From Paraphysomonas bandaiensis (lineage: Eukaryota; Chrysophyceae), in contig CBFFRP010000180.1 of the NCBI GenBank assembly GCA_965644295.1, positions 1 to 64,000 on the forward strand: a stretch of DNA of 64,000 bases, given 5' to 3'. Positions 24,010 to 35,280 of this stretch are shown here, piece by piece; the first letter of the stretch is position 1, and each line of letters begins with the position of its first letter. The position numbers and the translations under genes are program-made. The notes below the pieces were generated by a model. That model saw only the letters and a program-made list of their open reading frames with translations. It ran no database searches and had not been told where the DNA came from.

Positions 24010-24600
24010 CTAATAACAACTATACTTGCGACTTTTTCTTTATCTTTAACCTATCAGATACAAATTACAGAAAACTCAATACTTATATATAAAACCTGGT
24101 AAAATTTCTTTACCAGGTTTTGGTATTACCTCGACTTAGTTGTGGAAGGGAAGAATTCCAGGCCCTACTGGAGAGCCTCTGTAGTACAGTGGTGGTTCAC
24201 TGGGGTAGTACCTGATTTCTCAGTTCTTCTTGAAGCGCATTTTTCTCACTGCGTTATGTCAGAACATGAGGCCGTAGCGTTGGTCTCTGAGGGTAGTGTG
24301 GCCTCCAGCGTCCGTTGATTGCGGAGGGATTTGAAGTCCGTGAGCAGGGGGCTAGTGCGATGCGGCCGTCGTTCCCCGGTTAGGCGCCAGTGTCATAAAC
24401 CCTCGGTGAGTATTTGCTCAAAGGATTGGTCCACTTCTATTTTACAGACAGTGTAATTTTGTCGTCCCAGTAGTCTAATAACAACTATACTTTTTCTTTA
24501 TCTTTAACCTATCAGATACAAATTACAGTAAAATATTACCTCAATACTTATATATGAAACCTGGTGAAATTGCTTTACCAGGTTTTGGTATTACCTCGAC
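24010..24600 (+). repeat. Direct repeat of a TIR-element right end
   Basis: 24010-24135 and 24475-24600 are near-identical (126 bp each), starting CTAATAACAACTATACTT and ending with the inverted terminal sequence GGTTTTGGTATTACCTCGAC. The 340 bp between them (24136-24474) is unrelated and unannotated. Confidence 0.9.
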
Positions 24601-24602
24601 TT

Positions 24603-27600
24603 AGTGACTCATGAATGTGATCTCCAAAAACCGTCTCGGGTAGTGCAGTTGTGATGGGTGTGATGACCAGCGGGTGGATACATGTAAATTTCCTCTTGGA
24701 GGTCTGCATTGATGTAAGCAGTGGAGAAATCTACCTGGTGAAGCTCCAACCCAAGTATAGTTGCTAGTGCTATGACTGTTCTCATTGATGTGGCCTTTGC
24801 GACTGGGCTGTAGGTTTCGTTGTAGTCTATACCCTCGACCTGGGAGAAACCTTGAGCCACTAACCTCGCCTTGAAGGTAACCTCATCTTGCTTGACCTTT
24901 ACCCTAAACACGAATTTTCCCCTTATGATGTTGGAATTTGCTGGTGGTGTCGTTATCCTCCAACCTGTACCTGCTTGATAGTGCCTCACCAACATTGTTA
25001 GGTGTGTTAGGTACATCATTGCTACATATGTCATTCATGCATAATGTTCTGTAACTATCATGTTTATCAGGTGTTTTGTGGTTGTACAGATATCGTTTAT
25101 CAACATCACAGTCGTATATATTGTCACCGAATTTGTGTACATTCATGATTACCCTTTTTCTAGTCTGCCTCTTGCTGTGGAGACTTTTCTTTACGCAACG
25201 CTCACCTTGTGACGGTGGGGTGTCCTTACACCCATAATTGTGCCATCCGGGCTTTTTGCCGGCTCCTTTCACCCTGGAAATTCACAGTATTGATAGCTCG
25301 TTTGACCTTACGAGCAGGGTGATCACACTTGTTGTCACCCCGTGACTTCTTCGGCACTGTATTCCGCTGAGCTTCTGCTGTGCGGCGAGGCTTTGAGTTG
25401 GGTCATTCCAACGAGGTATTGGAAGCTCTCGGCTGTTCGATTCTCTGAATTTTCTTCTCTCAGTGATGATTCGATTTCAGCGTAATAGTTTTCTTTGATG
25501 TCGGGGATGCACTCATTGAAAAAGACGTGACTTGAGATAATAAAGTCCTTGAGTGAAGGTACATATATGACGTACCCCCTGGTCCATCCTCTCGGTATCC
25601 CATGAAGTATGCCGATATGGTGTGGAGACCAATCGTTTGAGACTTGTCTATGAATGTATGGCATTTGCAGCCCCAGATCCTGGCGTAAGATAAATCAGGG
25701 GCCTCGTCGTGGATGAACTGATACGGTGATATGAATCCCTTTGCAGTGGCGCATGGCAGGCGATTTTTCATATGCATGACGGTGGACATGGCCTGTTCCC
25801 AGAAGTTGGGTGGTAGGCCTGAGTTCTTTCCTTGGTCGTGCGCCATGGTCGTTCTTGAATGGGGTTGTCTTCAGGCGTGTATGGAGCGTTGAAGGTCCAG
25901 GTTGAACCTAATTTTCTCAGCAAGTTCAGTACACGATGTGATACTAGCTCACGACCACCATCAGCATGATAGTGTACTAGCCGTTTGCCTTTCGAATGCA
26001 GATAATCCACAATTTTCTGAATGCACTCAATTACAAAATCCTCGGTTCTGTGTTTTCCATAGAATGTCCAACTGTATCTTGAAGCTGCATCGGTAGCTCC
26101 GAAGACTACGGTGTTTCCTGTGACTATTGCTGGAGGTGAAAATGGTCCGGTAAAATCAACTGCTATAAGTCCTCCAAGCTCCTGCGATCTTCTGGTTTTT
26201 GTCGGTATCATTTGCCTTGTCTCCTGTGAGCCTTGCCTTGTGCGCAGCCATCACAAAGGCCTTCTGGTAGCTGTGGCGAGCTCAGGTTGGATTTTGAAAT
26301 AGTGATTCCTTTTACAAGATTCAACTTTAGTGCTTTTTGAATTAAGCCAATATGGATGCGTCGGTCAACCTTCGATCTGCCAGGAAAATCGAGGAACCGC
26401 TTGATGTAGATGCCAAGTTGCACTGGTCTCGGATGTAACCTAATATGCGTGCCTCGTTTTGTCCGAATACTATGTTGCAGTCGGCGTCTGTTGTCAACTG
26501 GCTGATAGAAATTAAAGACTTTGACGCATCTGGAACTAACTTGCATTTTCTGATCAGTCCAAGCTTGCCGTATTCCAATGCCTGCATTTCTGATCCTGAT
26601 TTGGCGGTGTAGATGGTGGTTTGGTCATAAGTGAATTCGGAGAGTAAGCTTCGTGCTGCTGTAATTGATATTGTGCAGCCAGAGTCTAGAATGCCGAAGT
26701 CCTGCTTCTCGTGTTCCGTATGTAGGACGTGATTGTCTGTGATCATCCCAGAGAATGCACTGTAGTCATTGTCATCGTTTGGCCCCTCATCATCATAGTC
26801 TTCCAGTCTTTAAGTCGAATCCCGATTTTGCACTTGTAGCTCTGCTGGACTTGTTGAATTTCTTGTGTTTTGTTGGATTTCGCGGCCCGTTGTGCTTTTG
26901 CTTTTTCGATAGACGGGGGTTAAACGGCTGTTTGCCTGTTGAGCTGTAGTTTGCGCTATCCCGTTTAGTTTCCGTATTTTGTGATAGTAGGGAGCCTACA
27001 GTGGAATGCTCGAATGCTCTCAATCTTCTTATCAGCGTTTATAATCATCAATTGGGTTCATTTGGAGGTTGATTGCCAGGTCCTTATAGGTCTGGTTCTC
27101 ATTTTTGAGACCATCCCTTGTCGTATTCTTGAAATGAGGTCTTGTTCAGAGACTTTGTGGCCGTGTGTAGCGAGCTTTAATCGCAATTTTTCGACTTCGC
27201 CCAGGAATTGATTGATTGTTTGAGCTTGCTTGATTTTTATTGATTGCAGTTGGCCAATGAGGTCGGTTATCGTATCATTTGAGGTCTTGTCTTTGAAATG
27301 CTTTTCGATCTCTGACCATGCCCTTTTTCCATCTCCTTCAGGGACTGTTTCGATAATACCCTCTGCTTCCTCGTTTTGGCCAATCACCGCGCTGGATAGA
27401 AGTGACCATAGGTAATTGTTGCCCTCCTCGAAATACTGCATATTTTCGTCGTAGGCGTTTTTCCTGTATAGGTAGAGTCCTCTTCTGTTTCTTCCTCTTG
27501 ACGTATAGGCTCCTCTGGCGCATCGTTTCTTAGGATGTATACTATCTTGGGCTTACGAAAGAACCAGGCTCTACTTTTCTTCTGCCATTTTAAGAAGTTC

Positions 27601-27686
27601 TTGGCGTCGAAGGGTGGCATGGAATCCTTCCTCTTGTCCGATGAGTCGGAGTCGGAATTATCGTAACTGTTAGTCTTAGAACTCAT
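24603..27686 (-). pseudogene. Second Ty1/copia element, heavily frameshifted
   Basis: Read from 27686 down: gag N-terminus (MSSKTNSYDNSDSDSSDKRK), a UBN2-type gag domain (27441-27058, VEKLRLKLATHGHKVSEQDL), a protease with a normal DSG site (GILDSGCTISITAA, near 26690), the pre-integrase finger (GLCDGCAQGKAHR, near 26230), the integrase core (VDFTGPFSPPA, then HYHADGGRELVS, 26211-25768), the integrase C-terminus (25846-25460) and the first half of RT (KARLVAQGFSQVEGIDYNET, 25034-24609). At least five frame changes separate these pieces. RT is cut at the TIR end (24600) before the YVDD box. It differs clearly from the copia at 0-7 kb in gag and protease, so it is another family. Confidence 0.9.
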
Positions 27687-28363
27687 CCGCTGCCAAAATA
27701 AGATTTTAAGGTTAGTCTTGATATTTAGTAAGAATATACTTGATATTGTTAGAGATAAAGATTGAACGATAAGGCCTAATAGTATAATAGCAAGACACGT
27801 TTGAGAAGAGCGTTAGCACCACACATGTGCGTATCTTGTACAGTCGCGTATCATGTATTTCATTGTATACGTGTGTTGTATTCACGCGTTAAGAGATATA
27901 CGTGAATCAATAACTCCTAATACTCTGGAATGAATTGACAGTTGAGGTAGCTATGTTGGCAGCTAATGTAGTTTTGCAATTAATCGCAATAATTGAAATT
28001 GAGACAGCAAGTAATAATTGATATTATAATTGACTACAACCTGCGTCAATTAATTGATAATACAACGTGCTCAATCATAAAATTCCATGCCATTAACAGC
28101 AAAAGTGGCTACACTTTTCTAATTAGTGACTCTGTTTCAACCATGTTCGTTGAGTGATGGTCGATAATTACATCAAGATTTATAATAATAGCCTCGTTCG
28201 AGTTATATTAATATCAACATCACCGACAAAGGCATTATAACACTGACAAAGCGTCTAAAATAACCCTAAAATTCCAAGAATCTGCAATATATATAGTGCG
28301 GTACACTCCACAAAAACATAGTACACAAGAATATCATATAGTACCCACCGGGTAGTCAGATTA
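27687..28363. other. AT-rich intergenic; possible copia leader/LTR
   Basis: 677 bp with no gene. AT-rich with several TAATTG/CAATTA motifs around 27970-28060. An LTR of the copia copy may be present, but no second LTR is available for comparison. Confidence 0.4.
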
Positions 28364-30022
28364 CTACATTGTCTTAGCCCCTCCGAAATTGATTTTCTTG
28401 TTTAGCTTTTCCTTAAATGTACCCAGATCAACCGGCTTACTGTCCGTGTCATCCCCATCAACAAATAATTCGTCTTCATCAAACTCAGGCAGGTCTACAT
28501 TTGTTGCCGCGGGCCACTGCATTGGAGAAGACGGGCCAGGAGTTGGAGATCGAGGCCCCTCGATTTGCCCACCGTGGTAACGGATATACTCCGCTATAAT
28601 GTCCACAGCCCGCTGCTCAATGGCTCCCATGTAGTCCAACACATTACTCTCAGTCACACCTTGACCTGTCAATATCGCCATTTTTGACTCATTACGGGAC
28701 ATCGAGGAGCCGCTCTTAGATCCCTTGACTATTGCGGTTGAACCTTTTGCAGTGTCCATCTGGTCACACTGCAGCTTGAAGAATAAACTCTGAACTTTCT
28801 TGGCGATTTGCTGGACGCTATCGTAGTTTTTGCGGTTCTCTTCTTCGCAGGCTTTGGTGGCATCAAGGGTACTTTGCAAACGAGCTTGCAGGCCGTCAAG
28901 AACTTTTTTCCGCTGGTGCTCCTGATCTAATTGGTGTTCTTCATATCTACAGACATAAGCAGTGCGTGAGGCAAAGTACCAACGAAGGCTAGAGACAAAT
29001 TGCAAAACGTACACCACATCTACTTGTTCGGCGTTGAAACAAATAAAGCATGAAATTCACCTCTTAATCTCTTCTTCTAACTTATTTTTGTGTTCTAGGG
29101 CAAGCTCAATCTCAGTATTCTGGCTTTGAATGTAATTATACAATGAGAACATTTCTTCCTCTTGGGCAGTATAAGTGGATATGATCTCGTCCAAGCTCTC
29201 CGTTTGAGTAATGCGCTTAAGTTCGGTGAACATTTTCTCATAGTTGTAAATAGTACGTTGGATACTAGCCAATGAATTCTGCTCACTGGCAACAAAACTC
29301 GTTAACTGACCAACCCTGCCAGCCATTTCGTCCTCTTCTTCCACAGACAAATCCCCATTTTGGAACTCGAAGTCATCAATGATGTCAGTAGTTCTCTCTT
29401 TTAGAAGTGTCTCTTCTAGGCTGGCATTTTGATCCTTAATGTAATGACCCATCTTTTCGAATTCTTCTTCAAACTTCTTCTGCTCTTCAGCATTAGCTTT
29501 TTCCAGGGCTTCTTTCATTTCGATGACTCTTTCTCGTGCTTCCATAACTCCCGTGCACTCTGACATGAGTTTTTGAATCTTTTCCTTCAACGTGGACAGC
29601 TCAGTATCATAGTGCTTGTGAGCAATATCAGTTTGAATTCTAAGTCGTCGCATGTGATCAATGTCCTTCTTCTTCTGACGATTCCTATTCTGTTCATCAC
29701 TCTTGCGCTGCAGGAGTTTGTTCAGCTTCGCCTCAAGGATATGCAGCATCTTGCTAGTGACCATATTCGCCTGTTTCTGAATATCGCATCCATCAGCCTT
29801 CTGATAGGCGGGGTTTGGAGTTAAGATATTTAAATTCATCACATCGATGGCGGTTTTCTTCGCCTTAACGCGGTAGTTCTCGATCTCTCTCACGATGTGA
29901 TTGTACGCTTCTTCGAGATCAGCTAAACGCTTGCGTTCAATGATAGTTAGGCGGGTGAAGTAATCGCCCTTCTCTTGCAGTTGCTCCAGCACCTCACTGG
30001 TAGATTTTTCCCCCACTGACAT
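28364..30022 (-). CDS. Outer dynein arm docking complex subunit, CCDC114/CCDC63 (ODA1) family
   Basis: Two exons, 30022-29061 and 28946-28364 (donor GTGAAT, acceptor CTGTAG), 514 aa. The start MSVGEKSTSE is the first AUG after an in-frame gap. Almost the whole protein is coiled coil (residues about 10-350 and 320-400), followed by a conserved segment LTGQGVTESNVLDYMGAIEQ at about residue 420 and an acidic tail (PEFDEDELFVDGDDTD). That layout and the late box are typical of the ODA1/CCDC114/CCDC63 family, which anchors outer dynein arms on axonemal doublets. Length matches the family. It implies a motile flagellum in this organism. The gene is divergent from the LOTUS gene across a 640-bp region. 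Confidence 0.85.
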
Positions 30023-30663
30023 GTTTGTTGAACTCTCGTGTCGGCAGTCTGCAGACGGGTGTGTGTATATCGTAGGCTGCAAACACTTATACAAAAGCAG
30101 TCCAGTCGTGTGATGTGTGCCGATACTGTCGCTTTGATGAGGTTATGTGTGTGTTGCGAGGGTTGGCTATGGCGCATCTAGAGGAGCATGTTGAGGCATG
30201 CTTCTCTATGCCGTATACACACACACACACACACCATGAGCATGTAACGCCTCCTCCTGCCGCTCTGACCAGATTCTATAAACTGAAAACACCTATTCAA
30301 GATTTCGCGAAGTGGGGAAATTGGAAATCTGCTGACATCACGAAAACACCCCTATCTCTAATATCCGGAAAATTTCGCTTTTCTGTACCCTTAAAATTTC
30401 CACCTTTCCTGTCTGTGCTACAGAAAATAAGGGATTTAGTCAGTTGAAGCTAAAAATTAGGGGTGATGACGTAGAAACTCTACACAAGAAAATTTGACAA
30501 ATTTGTTGATGGATTCTCTGAAGGCGCCCAGGTGCAGCTGGAGGTCCAGGTACAGCTACAGCTACAGTCCGGTAAGCTCCCCATCGCTCCACTTGTTGGT
30601 GGGAGACATTGTCGACTAGTCAATTAGCCTCAGTGATCCGGTAGCATTGCGTGTGTGTTCCTC
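30023..30663. promoter_or_regulatory. Shared upstream region of two divergent genes
   Basis: 640 bp between the start codons of the docking-complex gene and the LOTUS gene; probably holds both promoters. Contains an (AC)n run at 30216-30234 and an imperfect CAGCTACAGCTACAG repeat near 30551. No specific factor site assigned. Confidence 0.4.
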
Positions 30664-33354
30664 ATGGAGCGAGAAATATCTGAAGGCGAATATGGAAATT
30701 TTACCAATTGGTCGACTGGTTTATCGACTGGCGTTAGAAGAGACACTCAGCAGAGTAGCTCTCGGTCTCGAGCTGCTGGAATATTCCGCAATCTCCGCAG
30801 TGAAGACCACAGCTACTCCACCTCTCAGTTCGCAGATATGAACTCGTATCGACACGATGATACCAGAGACCACGTACAGGGCATGCACTCGGACAGATCT
30901 CGAGATTTTCTCTCTCCTGGTTCATCTTTTGACTCCAGTCAACCGTCCGAGTTTTCTACAGAAAGCTGGACACCTGATTTATCGCATAAAGATGAGTGGG
31001 ATGAGAGAGGCCACACTTCGAATGGAATGGAAATTGGTTTCTCACCGATGTCTAGTGGTGACACCACTCGAAGTGCTAGTAGCATGTCGACTCTTCACGA
31101 CCTTTCATCCTCTTCCTCGTTCGACTATTCTCCCCGCTATTCGAAATCACTAAGCCTAAATAATCATTTAGATGATCATGTCTCCCATCTGCAAGGGCAT
31201 GCCAGTGACCACAGGGCTGACAATTATCTGGATAATTCTCGTTTAGAGGACGAATTATTTCATCGAAATACCATCCCCGTTCACTCCAAACAGCATCATG
31301 GAGTAGGTAGAGTACATACCCAACACCACCTCAGTGCGGACCGTCAACGATGGGATGAGTATAGCTCCGGGTTGATGGACTCGGACGAGTACTCTAGATA
31401 TTGTCCCGCCGTGGTGCATGAGAACAGTCACCGTCACTCCCAGACTCGTCGTGCCCCACCTGTTCATATTCAACAAGTACATCATAGGACCAGTGGGTTA
31501 AGTGCATCAGCCAGAGGTTATATGCCTTCTCATTCTCCACAGGTTGATCCGAGATACTATAGAACTACAAATCAGCCGCGAATGAGGAGTCACGCATCAT
31601 CTGGAGTTGACACACAACGGTTTATCGTACAGCAGCAACAACAACAGGCCAGGTCCACATATCACCAAAATGCTTATGAGTTAACCTCCTATGGCCGGCC
31701 GCATACACGACCTTCATCCTCGCAGTTCAGGACGTTACGTTCCGTTACAGGTCCACCAGCAACGCAGCAGTCGCCACCAGCTTTTTCTCGTTCCCTAGGA
31801 CCGAGCACCTCTCGTGTACTACCGAGCGATACTTCTAGAGATTTCGAACTCGAGCATTCCATTTGTCATCATGCACAAGCGATTCTTGCAGAAACCTCTA
31901 CTCACAGTTTGAAGTCTGTAGAACTTGCGAATTCCCTACGGGACAGAATTGGAAAGGATGCACTAGTTCGTGCGAAGGCTTTGTACGGCGGGTTGTTGGT
32001 CTTGCTGGAGCTGTATGGAGACACGTTTGCTGTACGTCGAATACCAAAGAATGACCAGGTTGACTTACTGGTTGCACCCTCTCCTCCTTTACCTCCACAA
32101 AGTCCTATAATATCTCCTAGAGCACTGACTGGGTCTCCTAATCGCGCCACACCGCATCATGCTCCGAACCCCATTATTTCACACCAAGCACCACAACCCC
32201 CAAATCCCCGCATCGAGTCAAGATGTTTGCGTATGTCTGACATCCCAGAAGACGTCTCTTACAGCCAGCTCTATACTGATTTTGGTGGTGAGGACGTTGT
32301 GGAGAAGGTTTCGATCGACTATCAGGGCTCAAAGAGAACAGGTCTGGTATGGTTCAAGTCAGCTAATGGAGCGAGAGCTGCATTACAGAGTCCTATGCTT
32401 GCCAAGTGGAAGGATGTACTTTCTCTGGCTCCAGAGGGGTGTGTGCCTCCTCTTCCAGTTGTTCGCGACATACAGGATACAAGACATCCGTCGGCGACTA
32501 GTGTGTCTACCACTATTCAAAACGCTATGATGGGATCAGTTCAAGGCCCACGAAATAACAACCATGAGACGAATTCTCGTTCGGAAATTGATGTACCTTC
32601 TACTGTTCCTGGTATAACACAGCTAGTGGAAAGTGAAAATACACAACGTGATGTTTCGCCTCCTCCAGGTTTGACTCAAGACACTTCGTCACCTAAAGGT
32701 GATGATTGTGCCAGCGTCGACGACCCCATTGTTCCCTCTCTATCTTCGTTGAAGCTACGTGATGAATCGGGAGTGGCCAGTGATGTGGAAAGTGCACAAT
32801 CGGGGTCCCAGTTGTCTTCCCGTGGTACCTTTAGGCGGGCTGCGCCAGCACCTATAATTACTGCAGTGCAGGATGGGGGATGCAAGGAGAGTGAGCCCAG
32901 TCCTTCCGGTTACGTGTCGAGCCCTCTATCGACACCGGGTGGTACACCGCACTTAGCTTTTACATTCTTTGACGATTCATCCGCTGAGGGTTTTACAACT
33001 CTTCCCAGAGAGACACTTCCTCAGGCTGCACATGATGTGATGATTACTCTCTGTGACCAACTATATGTCCCTCAGAGGTTCTGGGAAAAGAACGAAATCG
33101 GGGATTACCTATTTTGCCAGGCGATAATTGAGATACTGAATACTCATTTTGGAGGCAATCCAGCTCTTATCTCAAAATTAAAGCAGCAGTTGCGACGCAA
33201 GTTTGGTGGGAATATTCGCACTGTCCCTTTAAAGGCACTTGTACAAGCCTACCCGAACTATTTTGAGGTGGACTGCAATGTGAGCACTGTTAGACCTTTG
33301 ATTTCTCAGTTACCGTATATGAACATATCAGTGGTGACTGATATTGACGGTTAA
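30664..33354 (+). CDS. LOTUS-RRM-LOTUS-like RNA-binding protein
   Basis: Single-exon frame from ATG 30664 (MEREISEGEYG) to 33354, 896 aa; the frame also contains an upstream GTG at 30655, which is unlikely as a eukaryotic start. The first 400 aa are Ser/His/Gln-rich and disordered. About 405-475 looks like a LOTUS/OST-HTH winged helix (LKSVELANSLRDRIG, then LLVLLELYGDTFAVRRI). About 520-590 looks like an RRM (CLRMSDIPEDVSYSQLYTDF, then TGLVWFKSANGARAAL). A second winged-helix-like segment closes the protein (LISKLKQQLRRKFGGNIRTV, then LVQAYPNYFEVD). Similar mixes occur in MARF1-type RNA regulators, though no NYN nuclease is seen here. Role inferred: post-transcriptional RNA regulation. Domain calls are by eye. 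Confidence 0.65.
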   Translation: MEREISEGEYGNFTNWSTGLSTGVRRDTQQSSSRSRAAGIFRNLRSEDHSYSTSQFADMNSYRHDDTRDHVQGMHSDRSRDFLSPGSSFDSSQPSEFSTESWTPDLSHKDEWDERGHTSNGMEIGFSPMSSGDTTRSASSMSTLHDLSSSSSFDYSPRYSKSLSLNNHLDDHVSHLQGHASDHRADNYLDNSRLEDELFHRNTIPVHSKQHHGVGRVHTQHHLSADRQRWDEYSSGLMDSDEYSRYCPAVVHENSHRHSQTRRAPPVHIQQVHHRTSGLSASARGYMPSHSPQVDPRYYRTTNQPRMRSHASSGVDTQRFIVQQQQQQARSTYHQNAYELTSYGRPHTRPSSSQFRTLRSVTGPPATQQSPPAFSRSLGPSTSRVLPSDTSRDFELEHSICHHAQAILAETSTHSLKSVELANSLRDRIGKDALVRAKALYGGLLVLLELYGDTFAVRRIPKNDQVDLLVAPSPPLPPQSPIISPRALTGSPNRATPHHAPNPIISHQAPQPPNPRIESRCLRMSDIPEDVSYSQLYTDFGGEDVVEKVSIDYQGSKRTGLVWFKSANGARAALQSPMLAKWKDVLSLAPEGCVPPLPVVRDIQDTRHPSATSVSTTIQNAMMGSVQGPRNNNHETNSRSEIDVPSTVPGITQLVESENTQRDVSPPPGLTQDTSSPKGDDCASVDDPIVPSLSSLKLRDESGVASDVESAQSGSQLSSRGTFRRAAPAPIITAVQDGGCKESEPSPSGYVSSPLSTPGGTPHLAFTFFDDSSAEGFTTLPRETLPQAAHDVMITLCDQLYVPQRFWEKNEIGDYLFCQAIIEILNTHFGGNPALISKLKQQLRRKFGGNIRTVPLKALVQAYPNYFEVDCNVSTVRPLISQLPYMNISVVTDIDG

Positions 33355-34530
33355 GTGACAATCTTAATCTCGTTGATGCTTTTAAAGCATATGTACTGTT
33401 TTTTGTATGCGCATACGTGCGGCTATCCAAGCTAATCTTTGTCGTTGTTCCATCTATCTACAAATTGAAATATACTATCATCGAACGTATTCTCCAATGC
33501 CTCTTGCCGATCAATTGGTGTTGTTTCTTGTCTGCTGGGCGCGCGGACAGATGCTTTTGTCTGTTGTGCTCGCTGCCTCATGTACCGTATCTTTTCTGCA
33601 GACTTCATTAGTTTGCAATCAGTGCAGTTGTATATGCGGTTCTGCATTGCTTCTCTGTACGAGAGACTGCAGAGTGGTTGTACATTATTCTGTACTATGT
33701 TTTGTTTATTGATTAGGCAATAGATTGTTACCTTAACACGGAGAAAGCTTCTAGCTGCTAGTAGCTCGGATGTGTTGGTACCGTATTGTTTTTTTTCCTT
33801 CGGCTGTTTTGATGCTGAAGAGTTGTTCACTTACTTCTAGAATCAGTTTCTATTTAGTTCGTTCTTGGTTGGTTGGATGTCATACATGTTGCGCTTCCAT
33901 GCTGTAACAGGTAAGTCGTGGCTGTCCGAGTGCGTATGTAGAATGAAGAAACACTGAAACATTTCGTGGCGTCGTCATCACGTTCACAATACGTTTGCAG
34001 TATTCTTGTGCCTTATACATGAGAGTCTTGTTGAATATAGTAGTATACTAGAATTACCTCGGTGGTGATGCCTTATGAATTATTTTGTTGCATTTTTTGC
34101 ATTATGCATAGAGAAATAAACTTGCAGTGCAAATTCGCGTTTTAAAAAGAAATAATATGTTAGTCTATTTCATATTGACTTGTTGATTTGTGAGATTTCA
34201 TCTTGTTGGGCACAGATACACACAATGATAAATCACATATATTGTTGAGTTCTGCAGTACAATGTGATAAATATTGTGCAATTGAAGTGAGTTAAGTGTG
34301 CAATAGGTGAAGTCAGCTCAAATAGGATATAGGTGTAACGGGTGATTATAATACTTACAAAGGAATTAAATTCAGTTACTGATGTGTGACTATATAAGGT
34401 ATAGGATTGGTGAACATATGTATGTAGTGAAGTGTTGAGATTAATAATTATAAATTCTTACTTGAAAGTGCACTGTGTTCACCAAAGCAAGGCTAAGGTT
34501 TACGTTTAGAGCAAAGTTAACTTCAGTGAA
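33355..34530. other. 3' flank and intergenic; nothing recognised
   Basis: About 1.2 kb downstream of the LOTUS gene. Short frames at 33407-33830 on both strands lack any coding signature. An AATAAA occurs near 34115. Confidence 0.4.
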
Positions 34531-35280
34531 ATGTCCAATTCTAACATAATGGTAGCGAGTGGTAGCTCTGATGAGGCGAAGGAGGACAGCAAGGTGCTGA
34601 AGTTTGACAAGTATCAGGCTTGTTGTGCTTTGCTGTTTGAGCAATTCAAAGCTGTAATTAGGTCTCATGGTTTGAAGATTCAATGTACAGCTTTGAATTG
34701 AGAGGGAGTGTTGATTTTTGCTGTTTGTGCAATTATTAGCTGTAATTCTAAGGTATTGGAATTATGACCGCTTGTCGAAGAATACAATAGTGATTAACAG
34801 TAGTATTATGAGAACTAACAACATGATAGCTACTGTATTAATGAAACTTAATATAATATATATTGATCATAAAAGGTAGGGACGATGTAAAATCGTACGA
34901 GAAATTATTGGTCGTAGAGAAAACATGAAATTGATGAATGAGAAGAAATATTGATTATAATAATTATGACAAGACTAATGAGTGAATACACTATCATCCA
35001 ATTGTGTCATAACTTGACAAGGCTGAGGTATCAGCTCAGAAGATCAAAATTGATCTGATGGAGAAGATTCGAATTCACCTGGGGCTAGAGCCGACACCTG
35101 CTGGAGGAGGCAGAGCAAGAGAATGTGACATGAGCGAAACGAGACTTGTGTTGCAACGATTTGGGAGGCATGTGAATATGACGCAGATGTATTGATATTG
35201 CCAACCAATACATGGAAGCGACTACCAGACGATAACCCCAATAAGGAAGTTTTGTCCAATCAGATGTGTAAACGTTTCTC
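34531..35280 (+). pseudogene. Relic copia gag, split and stop-ridden
   Basis: Plus-strand peptide MVASGSSDEAKEDSKVLKFD (from about 34549) matches the start of the 7199 gag (MVANASCRDGEDDKKLRFDK). After about 400 bp, 35020-35110 encodes VSAQKIKIDLMEKIRIHLGL followed by PTPAGG, matching SARKIKMHLMKKNRNHLGLE in that gag. Later stretches match in shifting frames (for example a DIANQYMEA stretch near 35200). Stops and frameshifts throughout, so it is a dead fragment of the same family as the 0-7 kb copia. Confidence 0.7.

Larger units (their letters stand above)
22674..24600. mobile_element. Second TIR element, related ends, right end duplicated
   Basis: The left end reads GTCGAGGTAATACCAAAACC followed by TGGT, and the same sequence occurs inverted with the right terminus at 24135 and again at 24600. 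Inner CCTGGT...ACCAGG palindromes flank each end, as in the element at 2448-5268 (GTCGATGGTARGTAAAAACC). The interior holds the right arm of the LINE inverted repeat and no coding frame I can support. The right end touches a copia RT (24603), so again the neighbour is a copia element. It looks non-autonomous or decayed. Confidence 0.65.

Noticed and set aside
33407-33830. Overlapping short frames downstream of the LOTUS gene
   Set aside because: Both strands are open in part, with no motif; looks like 3' flank.
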